Source: Pseudomonadota bacterium (GTDB lineage Bacteria; Pseudomonadota; Alphaproteobacteria; Sphingomonadales; SMXR01). Taken from it: a DNA stretch of 5,578 nucleotides. Below are positions 1-5,103 of the stretch, piece after piece. Both the position numbers and the translations under genes were made by a program. Location of the stretch: positions 1 to 5,578 of the forward strand of contig JADFFP010000098.1 in assembly GCA_022568115.1 (NCBI GenBank), given 5' to 3'. The notes beneath the pieces are model-generated. The model was given only the letters and a program-made list of their open reading frames with translations. It was not told the DNA's origin and ran no database searches. Positions within the stretch are counted from its first letter, which is position 1. The number at the start of each line of letters is the position of its first letter.

Positions 1-652
1 ACCACACGTCGGTCTCAGCCTTCAGGTATTTCAGGGTCTCCAGCACGACCTTCAGTTCCGCCGAGCAGAGCTTTTTGTAGAACCCTTCCGTGAACGCCTT
101 GAGATCGACGTTGGCGGCATCCATGTGGCGGAAAAACTCAGCCCTAGGTTCATCACAAATGTAGCCGGCGGTCACCGCCACCGTCTTGATGCCGCGCGCG
201 TGGCACGCTTTCGCCACGTCAATGGCGTATTCTAAAAAAATCACCGGGTCGTTGTAGGTAAACGCCACCGAGGGGCATTTGGTCTTCACGGCGGCGGCGG
301 CGATCATCTCCGGCGACGCGACACTTTGCAGTTTGTCGAATTCGCGGGATTTCGAAATGTCCCAGTTCTGACAAAACTTGCAGGTCAGATTACATCCGGC
401 GGTACCAAAGCTCAGCACCGGCGTGCCCGGCAGAAAATGATTAAGCGGTTTCTTCTCGATGGCATCGATACAGAACCCGGACGAGCGGCCATAGGTTGTC
501 AGAACGATTTGCCCACCTTCGCGGGCCCGAACAAAACACAGGCCTCGCTGGCCATCGCGCAGCTTGCAATAGCGCGGACAGATATCACATTGCAGACGGC
601 CATCGGAAAGCGCGTGCCAATGCCGACCGGGAAATGCCGTGTTCGGTTTCAT
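1..652 (-). CDS. amrS: AmmeMemoRadiSam system radical SAM enzyme (3' end cut by window edge)
   Basis: This is the N-terminal 217 residues of a radical SAM enzyme of the AmmeMemoRadiSam type, relatives of the pyruvate formate-lyase activating enzyme. The radical SAM cluster is C87-x3-C91-x2-C94 in the context TAGCNLTCKFCQNW; it should hold the 4Fe-4S cluster that cleaves S-adenosylmethionine. A second cysteine group near the N terminus (C22, C25, C29, C39, as CDICPRYC then GLCFVR) is typical of this family. SVAFTYNDPVIFLEYA at 128-143 is another family-like stretch. The chosen ATG at 652 has GGGAG (667-663) ten bases upstream; in-frame ATGs at 676 and 682 lie on top of the likely transcription start. 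The reading frame is open to base 1, so roughly the last third is missing. Its neighbour, divergently transcribed, encodes the other two components. Substrate and product are unknown to me. The family call is firm from motifs and context. Confidence 0.93.
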   Translation of the reverse strand, partial: MKPNTAFPGRHWHALSDGRLQCDICPRYCKLRDGQRGLCFVRAREGGQIVLTTYGRSSGFCIDAIEKKPLNHFLPGTPVLSFGTAGCNLTCKFCQNWDISKSREFDKLQSVASPEMIAAAAVKTKCPSVAFTYNDPVIFLEYAIDVAKACHARGIKTVAVTAGYICDEPRAEFFRHMDAANVDLKAFTEGFYKKLCSAELKVVLETLKYLKAETDVW

Positions 653-682
653 CGCTTTACCACTCCCGTGGTTCATGAACAT

Positions 683-711
683 ACTATACCCAGAATCCTG
701 AATCGCAAAGA
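683..711 (-). promoter_or_regulatory. possible amrS promoter
   Basis: On the minus strand, TGGGTATAGT occupies 692-683, giving a -10-like TATAGT at 688-683. A -35 match 17 bases upstream (TCTTTG, 711-706) is poor. Transcription would start near 676, which favours translation from the ATG at 652 over the two upstream ATGs. This is inferred from sequence only. Confidence 0.35.
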
Positions 712-720
712 TCTGTTGCC

Positions 721-778
721 TATTTTGGCAAAATGGATTCTGACCCGACTAGGGTTTTGGGTATATTTTAGCAAAAAT
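721..778. promoter_or_regulatory. paired palindromic operator-like sites between divergent genes
   Basis: Bases 722-734 form a perfect 13-bp palindrome, ATTTTG-G-CAAAAT. The related sequence TATTTTAGCAAAAAT lies at 764-778, so TATTTTRGCAAAA occurs twice in the same orientation, 43 bp apart, which is close to four helical turns. The second copy overlaps the -10 box proposed for the rightward gene. The placement fits binding of a dimeric regulator that controls both divergent genes, but no regulator is identified. Confidence 0.4.
740..767 (+). promoter_or_regulatory. possible promoter of the Memo-AMMECR1 fusion gene
   Basis: CTGACC at 740-745 matches TTGACA at four positions. It is followed after 16 bases by TATATT at 762-767, one base from the TATAAT consensus. 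The decamer TGGGTATATT (758-767) mirrors TGGGTATAGT of the opposite strand. A further TATAGT at 783-788 has no good -35 partner. Transcription would start near 774 and leave a leader of about 50 bases. Confidence 0.4.
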
Positions 779-811
779 AGCGTATAGTTGTGTGTCACTT
801 TCGAATTTTTT

Positions 812-816
812 GGGGA
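812..816 (+). promoter_or_regulatory. ribosome binding site, Memo-AMMECR1 fusion
   Basis: GGGGA lies eight bases before the ATG at 825. The good spacing and match support this start. Confidence 0.7.
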
Positions 817-824
817 CTTAAAAT

Positions 825-2237
825 ATGTCTGTCCGAGCCGCCGCCGTCGCCGGCAAATTCTACCCCGCTAACGCGGGCGAACTGCGCGCCGCGATTGAGG
901 GATATCTGAGCGCAGCCGATGCCGGAGATGGGCCGGTGCCAAAGGCGATCATCGCGCCGCACGCCGGGTTCGTTTATTCCGGCGCCGTCGCCGCCTCGGC
1001 CTATGCCCGGCTGGCCCCGGCCGCTGACCGGATCAAGCGCGTTGTGTTGTTGGGGCCAAGCCACCGGGCCGCGATCAAGGGCATCGCCATGAGCGGCGCC
1101 GATTATTTCGAAACACCGCTTGGCCGGATCCGCCTCGACAAACAAGCCGCCGCCGGCATCAAAGGGCTCGGCCAGGTCGGCGTGTCCGATCCGGTACACG
1201 CGCAGGAACATTCTCTGGAGGTCCATCTGCCCTTCCTGCAAGTGCTGTTCGACGATTTCACCCTGGTGCCGTTGGTGGTCGGGCAAGCGACACCGGAACA
1301 AGTGGCCGAGGTCATGCGGCGTCTGTGGGGCGGCCCGGAGACATTGATTGTGGTGTCGTCCGATCTTAGTCATTACTTAGGTTATCACGATGCGCAAATA
1401 CTCGACCGCCGGACCCGTGACGCCATCGAAAACCTGGCGCCGCAAGATATAGAGCGCAATGGCGCCTGCGGCCGCTATCCGGTTGGCGGACTGCTGCGCA
1501 TCGCCGCCAATTCCGGCATGCGGGTGGAAACCGTCGATCTGCGAAATTCCGGTGACACGGCCGGCGGCAAGGACCGGGTCGTTGGCTATGGCTCGTGGCT
1601 GTTTTTCGATCAGGATTTCGAAACCCGCACCCGGGCGCTGCTGGACAAGCACGGTGCGCGCTTGCTGCACATTGCCGGCGCCACCATCACCCTTCGCTGT
1701 CAAAACCCGGACAACAGGAAAATCAGCATTGCCAACCTACCAAATGCGTTGAAGGCCAATGGCGCCAGCTTTGTCACTTTGAAAACCGCGAAAGGCGAGC
1801 TTCGCGGCTGCAGTGGATCTGTCCATGCGCATCAGCCGTTGGCCATGGATGTGGCGAATAACGCCATCAAGGCCGCCTTCAATGACCCCCGTTTCAAACC
1901 TGTCAGCGAGGCCGAGCGGACGAGCCTGCGTTTGTCCATTTCAGTCCTTAGTCCACAAGCGGAGATGACAGTGCAGAGTGAGGGCGATCTGTTGGCCCAA
2001 TTGCGGCACGGCACGGATGGCCTGATCATTCAAGACGGTACCATGCGGGCCCTGTTCCTGCCCGAAGTGTGGCATCAAATGGCGGAACCGGCGGTCTTCC
2101 TCGCGCATTTGAAAAAGAAGGCCGGCATGACACCTGAGCATTGGTCGCCAAACTTCAAGGCTTGGCGGTTTATCGTCGAGGAAGTCTTCGCCCGCGACCT
2201 TGACGACCCAGGATTGATTTGGCGATCCGCCCCCTGA
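825..2237 (+). CDS. amrB: Fused AmmeMemoRadiSam protein B (Memo) and protein A (AMMECR1)
   Basis: A 470-residue protein made of two families that are often separate. Residues about 1-265 are a Memo domain, related in fold to LigB-type extradiol dioxygenases. It shows AVAGKFYP (7-14), APHAGFVYSG (44-53), LLGPSHR (75-81), QEHSLEVHLPFLQ (127-139), SSDLSHY (178-184) and CGRYPVGGLL (215-224). H46, H80 and C215 match the positions of the three metal ligands known from human MEMO1; D180 and H183 also correspond to conserved positions. Residues about 270-465 are an AMMECR1 domain with SFVTLK (315-320), LRGCSGS (326-332), HQPLAMDVANNAIKAAFNDPRF (336-357) and LSISVLSP (370-377). The signature is usually LRGCIG; here a serine replaces the isoleucine. 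No signal peptide or membrane segment is seen, so it is probably cytosolic. The start has a good ribosome binding site. The radical SAM partner lies divergently upstream. Family assignment is firm; the biochemical role is not established. Confidence 0.94.
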   Translation: MSVRAAAVAGKFYPANAGELRAAIEGYLSAADAGDGPVPKAIIAPHAGFVYSGAVAASAYARLAPAADRIKRVVLLGPSHRAAIKGIAMSGADYFETPLGRIRLDKQAAAGIKGLGQVGVSDPVHAQEHSLEVHLPFLQVLFDDFTLVPLVVGQATPEQVAEVMRRLWGGPETLIVVSSDLSHYLGYHDAQILDRRTRDAIENLAPQDIERNGACGRYPVGGLLRIAANSGMRVETVDLRNSGDTAGGKDRVVGYGSWLFFDQDFETRTRALLDKHGARLLHIAGATITLRCQNPDNRKISIANLPNALKANGASFVTLKTAKGELRGCSGSVHAHQPLAMDVANNAIKAAFNDPRFKPVSEAERTSLRLSISVLSPQAEMTVQSEGDLLAQLRHGTDGLIIQDGTMRALFLPEVWHQMAEPAVFLAHLKKKAGMTPEHWSPNFKAWRFIVEEVFARDLDDPGLIWRSAP

Positions 2238-2286
2238 TTGACAAACAGGCGCCGACCACGAGAAGAACCTCCTCCGTCCCCAAGTC

Positions 2287-2319
2287 TAGGGTCCGGACTC
2301 ATTACCGAGTGGAGCTGTG
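2287..2319 (+). repeat. left terminal inverted repeat
   Basis: It begins TAGGGTCCGGACTCATTACC and ends GCTGTG. It pairs with 2521-2554 at 29 identical positions, which is far beyond chance and defines the left edge of the element. Confidence 0.8.
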
Positions 2320-2415
2320 TTGGTCTTGAAAAAGCTGTAAAACAGGAGAAAAACACAGGCAATATGGGGTATCGGCGCGTATTTTCGACGCATTTTACAG
2401 CTTTTTCAGGCCAAC
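2319..2415 (+). repeat. internal inverted repeat A (long hairpin)
   Basis: Bases 2319-2342 are complementary to 2393-2415. The core is perfect over 15 bp: GAAAAAGCTGTAAAA at 2328-2342 against TTTTACAGCTTTTTC at 2393-2407. The outer part (GTTGGTCTT against AGGCCAAC) continues with one bulge and one G-T pair. The 50-base loop contains a small GCGT/ACGC hairpin at 2377-2391. Confidence 0.75.
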
Positions 2416-2429
2416 CCCGAAAGGGCCAC

Positions 2430-2515
2430 GCCCAAATCGGCCAGAACTTTGTCAAAAGCGCTTCAAATAGATGGCTATTTTTCATCCCTTTTTCCTTGTT
2501 CTGACCGATTTTGGC
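2430..2515 (+). repeat. internal inverted repeat B
   Basis: GCCCAAATCGGCCAGAAC (2430-2447) faces GTTCTGACCGATTTTGGC (2498-2515), matching at 16 of 18 positions. Inside it, AAATAG-ATGG-CTATTT (2465-2480) forms a small hairpin followed by TT, a weak terminator-like form. Confidence 0.65.
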
Positions 2516-2527
2516 TGTGGCACAGCC
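2513..2527. repeat. 15-bp palindrome GGCTGTG-G-CACAGCC
   Basis: A perfect 7-bp inverted repeat around one base. It sits at the inner edge of the right terminal repeat and overlaps both that repeat and the end of inverted repeat B, so as RNA it could compete with either pairing. Confidence 0.6.
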
Positions 2528-2554
2528 CTCATCGGTAATTCAGTCCAGACCCTA
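2521..2554 (-). repeat. right terminal inverted repeat
   Basis: Read on the minus strand it begins TAGGGTCTGGACTGAATTAC and ends GCTGTG, matching the left terminal repeat as described there. Confidence 0.8.
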
Positions 2555-2563
2555 AATACCTAT

Positions 2564-2592
2564 TTGAATGATGTTCCAGTTCCTTTTATAGT
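2564..2592 (+). promoter_or_regulatory. probable gmk promoter
   Basis: TTGAAT (2564-2569) and TATAGT (2587-2592) are separated by exactly 17 bases, a good sigma-70-type match. Transcription would start near 2599 and leave a leader of about 35 bases before the ATG at 2634. The -35 box starts 10 bp beyond the right end of the MITE-like element, so the element is outside the core promoter. I see nothing else in 2555-2633. Confidence 0.55.
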
Positions 2593-2633
2593 CGGTTAGC
2601 TTTTAACGCACCTTAACTTGAGAAAAAAGACTT

Positions 2634-3272
2634 ATGGGGGAAAATTCCAAACGACGCGGGTTAATGCTGGTTCTGTCTTCTCCCTCGGGGGCCGGCAAAA
2701 CCACGCTGTCGCGCGCGCTGATCGCGCAGGACCCCGAGACGGTTCTCTCCATTTCCACCACCACCCGGCCCAAACGCCCCGGCGAGGTGGATGGCGAGGA
2801 TTACAATTTCGTTGATCAGACGACCTTTCAGAAGCTGGTCGATGAGGAAGCCTTTCTGGAGTACGCCACGGTTTTTGATCATGCCTACGGCACTCCCAAA
2901 AAAGACGTGGAAGAGGCTCTAAGAGAGGGGAAAGATGTCTTGTTCGATATAGACTGGCAGGGGACGCAACAAATTTTGCAAAAGAACTCTTCTGATGTGG
3001 TGAGTATATTTATTCTTCCGCCGACAATTTCCGCTCTAAGGGAAAGATTGATGAGCCGCGGACAAGATACCAGACAACAAATAGAAAAGAGAATGGAAAC
3101 GGCGCACGACGAACTTAGTCATTGGCCGGAATATAATTATGTGCTGGTTAACCAGGACTTTAACGAATATCTGAAAGAAATTAAGACTATTCTGAAGGTT
3201 GAACGCAAAAAACGAATTCGTCAAAAATGGCTGGTTGATTTTGTCAAAAATTTAATGTCGCAAGAAATTTAA
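2634..3272 (+). CDS. gmk: Guanylate kinase
   Basis: Transfers phosphate from ATP to GMP to give GDP, a cytosolic step of guanine nucleotide synthesis. The 212-residue length is normal. The P-loop is SSPSGAGKTT at 15-24. The guanylate kinase signature TTRPKRPGEVDGEDYNFV spans 43-60, with GMP-contacting R45 and R48. FDHAYGTPK (81-89) and VLFDIDWQG (102-110) follow, then an arginine-bearing lid around RGQDTRQQIEKRM (142-154). The ATG at 2634 has only a weak ribosome binding site. M11 is a possible alternative start, but homologues usually carry a short tail ending RRGLMLVLSSPSG, as here. Composition changes abruptly inside the gene: the first third is G+C-rich, while from about 2890 it is A+T-rich and uses AGA, ATA and CTA freely. 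The stop codon shares TTAA with the convergent rsmA. The function is secure. Confidence 0.97.
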   Translation: MGENSKRRGLMLVLSSPSGAGKTTLSRALIAQDPETVLSISTTTRPKRPGEVDGEDYNFVDQTTFQKLVDEEAFLEYATVFDHAYGTPKKDVEEALREGKDVLFDIDWQGTQQILQKNSSDVVSIFILPPTISALRERLMSRGQDTRQQIEKRMETAHDELSHWPEYNYVLVNQDFNEYLKEIKTILKVERKKRIRQKWLVDFVKNLMSQEI

Positions 3273-4111
3273 TTTATTAATTTTTTCGCCAGACGGCAAA
3301 TTTCCTCCACGCTCAGATTTTCGGGTCTCAAGCCGGGATTAATCCCTTCAGTTGCCAAAACATCGCCGACTGTTTCCCCGAACGGCCTCAACACATTGCG
3401 CAAAATCTTGCGCCTTTGGCCAAACAGGGTTTGGGTAAAAGCGGATATTTCCTTTCCGGTCAGGCCCGCCGCCGGGTGAGAGGGGATAATCTGGATTACC
3501 GAGGACGTGACCTTCGGTTTCGGGGTAAAGGCCTCGGGCGGGATGTGAAACAGGATTCTAGGGGTGCTGCGCCACTGGGCCAGAACCGACAGGCGCCCGT
3601 AGGTCCTGGTGCCCGGGCCGGCCACCAGGCGCAGCGCCACTTCTTTTTGCAGCATCACCGTCAGAGAATGCCAGAACGGCGGCCACGGCTCTCCCTCAAG
3701 CCACTTGACCAGGAACGCGCTGGCGATGTTGTAGGGCAGATTGGCGGCGATCTGGGGTTTGAGATTTCCCTCCCCCAGCAAATCCTTTTCATCAGCCTCC
3801 AGCGCATCGCCAATATGATAGCAAAAGCGCTCGGGATAATGCTCCTGAATTTGCTCCAGAGCGGGAATGCAGCGGGCATCTTTTTCGATCGCGGTGACTT
3901 TCGCCGCTCCTTCCAGCAACAGCCCCCGGGCCAGGCCGCCGGGACCGGGGCCGACCTCAAGGACATGGGCGTTCTCAAGGTTTGGCACCGCGCGGGCGAT
4001 CTTGCGGGTGATATTGAGGTCGAGCAGGAAATTCTGCCCGAGGCTTTTTTTTGCGCTCAGGCCGGAGGCGGCGATTACCTCGCGCAACGGGGGGAGGGGA
4101 TCGGCGCTCAT
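3269..4111 (-). CDS. rsmA: 16S rRNA (adenine1518-N6/adenine1519-N6)-dimethyltransferase
   Basis: Dimethylates two adjacent adenines in the 3'-terminal helix of 16S rRNA during small-subunit maturation; its absence classically gives kasugamycin resistance (ksgA). The 280-residue protein has the family motifs in order: KSLGQNFLLD (22-31), the S-adenosylmethionine loop LEVGPGPGGL (51-60), acidic E75 and D102 at the expected cofactor-binding positions, the catalytic NLPYNI (124-129), YGRLSVLAQW (171-180) and FTPKPKVTSSV (195-205). The start overlaps the pdxA stop as ATGA; GAGG (4123-4120) lies eight bases upstream inside pdxA, so translation is probably coupled. The stop is the palindromic TTAA shared with gmk. 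No hairpin terminator is visible after it. Confidence 0.97.
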   Translation of the reverse strand: MSADPLPPLREVIAASGLSAKKSLGQNFLLDLNITRKIARAVPNLENAHVLEVGPGPGGLARGLLLEGAAKVTAIEKDARCIPALEQIQEHYPERFCYHIGDALEADEKDLLGEGNLKPQIAANLPYNIASAFLVKWLEGEPWPPFWHSLTVMLQKEVALRLVAGPGTRTYGRLSVLAQWRSTPRILFHIPPEAFTPKPKVTSSVIQIIPSHPAAGLTGKEISAFTQTLFGQRRKILRNVLRPFGETVGDVLATEGINPGLRPENLSVEEICRLAKKLIN

Positions 4112-5103
4112 CCGGTCAGCCTCGCCGCCATCAACAGCGCCTGGATCAGGCTTTCGGGATCCGGGCTGCGCCCTTCTTTCAGGATATTAAAAGCGGTGCC
4201 GTGCGCCGGTGAGGTCCGCACAAAGGGAAGCCCGAGGGTGATATTGACAGATGACCGGAAATCCAGGGTCTTGATCGGGATCAGGGCCTGGTCATGGGTC
4301 ATCGCGAGGAAAGCATCATAGGCCCCGCGCATGGACGGAGCAAAGGCGGTATCGGCGGGGAACGGCCCGGCCACCTGATGGCCCAAATCGTAGAGTTCCC
4401 TGATCGCCGGAATGATGGTTTTAATCTCCTCCTGGCCGAGCGCGCCGCCCTCGCCGGCATGGGGATTGAGGCCAGTGAAGGCAATCCTCGGGTTGGCGAT
4501 CCCGAACCGTTCCTTGAGCTCGCCAATGACAATTCCGGCAACCTCTACCAGATGTTTTCTGGTCAGGGACCTGGACACATCCTTGAGAGCAATATGACCG
4601 GTTACCGGGACCACCCGCAGTTCCGGATTGACCAGCATCATGACCGCCACCCGGCCCGTTACGGCGCCCAGATAACCGGTATGGCCGGGATGGGAAAAGC
4701 CGGCTTCCAGAAGGCTCGCTTTATGAACCGGGTTGGTGACGATCGCTGAAACATTCCCGGCAATCGCCTCTTTTACCGCCAGGTCAAGCGCGTGGATGAC
4801 AGCGCCGGTGTTGTGGCGGTCGGGATGGCCGGGAACCACTGTGGCCTTCAAGGGGAAGGAAAAGACCGGCAAAACCTTGTCAAAAATCCCGGCCGCATGG
4901 TTGAAATCCGAAATTTCCTCCACCGGGAGATCCGGGTCGTGAGCCTTCAGGGCCGACAGGGCGCCGATGAAAACAAAGGGCGGAAGAGACCGCTCCCGCC
5001 GGGCGCGCCAGGCCTGGATAGTGGTCAGCGGGCCGATCCCCGCCGGATCCCCCATCGTCAGGGCGATCGGGGCAGGGGCCTTACCTGTAGTCGATAATGG
5101 CAT
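4108..5103 (-). CDS. pdxA: 4-hydroxythreonine-4-phosphate dehydrogenase
   Basis: Oxidises 4-phosphohydroxy-L-threonine with NAD in the DXP-dependent route to pyridoxal 5'-phosphate; the product joins deoxyxylulose phosphate through PdxJ. The 331-residue length is normal. Visible motifs are LTMGDPAGIGP (15-25), HNTGAV (97-102), VTNPVHKASL (122-131), GHTGYLG (140-146), PVTGHIALKDV (166-176), GLNPHAGEGG (211-220), GPFPADTAF (246-254) and HDQALIPIKTL (270-280). H170, H215 and H270 have the same spacing (45 and 55) as the three metal-binding histidines of the E. coli enzyme. The residue before HDQ is threonine where tyrosine is common. The ATG at 5103 lies 23 bp inside the end of surA and has only a weak AGG before it, so coupling to surA translation is likely. 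The function is secure. Confidence 0.97.
   Translation of the reverse strand: MPLSTTGKAPAPIALTMGDPAGIGPLTTIQAWRARRERSLPPFVFIGALSALKAHDPDLPVEEISDFNHAAGIFDKVLPVFSFPLKATVVPGHPDRHNTGAVIHALDLAVKEAIAGNVSAIVTNPVHKASLLEAGFSHPGHTGYLGAVTGRVAVMMLVNPELRVVPVTGHIALKDVSRSLTRKHLVEVAGIVIGELKERFGIANPRIAFTGLNPHAGEGGALGQEEIKTIIPAIRELYDLGHQVAGPFPADTAFAPSMRGAYDAFLAMTHDQALIPIKTLDFRSSVNITLGLPFVRTSPAHGTAFNILKEGRSPDPESLIQALLMAARLTG

Larger units (their letters stand above)
2287..2554. mobile_element. 268-bp MITE-like non-coding element
   Basis: The stretch starts TAGGGTCCGGACT and ends with the inverse of TAGGGTCTGGACT. Over the outer 33-34 bp the two ends share 29 identities with three mismatches and three one-base gaps. 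It is too short for a transposase and no credible reading frame lies inside. TA at both tips could be a 2-bp target duplication, as made by IS630/Tc1-mariner or some IS5-family elements; which family would mobilise it cannot be told from here. Two more inverted repeats nest inside and fill most of the element. It occupies most of the gap between the Memo-AMMECR1 gene and gmk and stops 10 bp before the gmk -35 box. No matching second copy is in the window, so mobility is inferred only from structure. Confidence 0.65.

Noticed and set aside
326..787. 153-residue open frame on the plus strand
   Set aside because: It lies opposite amrS, whose protein carries clear radical SAM motifs; the plus-strand product shows no recognisable family and runs through the promoter region.
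795..1373. 192-residue open frame on the minus strand
   Set aside because: It is antisense to the Memo domain in G+C-rich DNA, where long shadow frames are expected; no motif was seen.
2238..2243. Perfect TTGACA -35 hexamer
   Set aside because: No -10-like sequence lies 16-18 bases downstream (AGAAGA region), so it is probably chance.
2238..2504. 88-residue open frame starting with TTG directly after the Memo-AMMECR1 stop
   Set aside because: It has no ribosome binding site, crosses the inverted repeats of the MITE-like element, and its product has no recognisable domain.
3240..3290. Rho-independent terminator between gmk and rsmA
   Set aside because: The region has T runs (3281-3286) but no stable G+C-containing stem; only A+T pairing of a few bases is possible.
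3416..4321. 301-residue open frame on the plus strand
   Set aside because: It is antisense to rsmA and the end of pdxA, both secure genes, and has no recognisable family.
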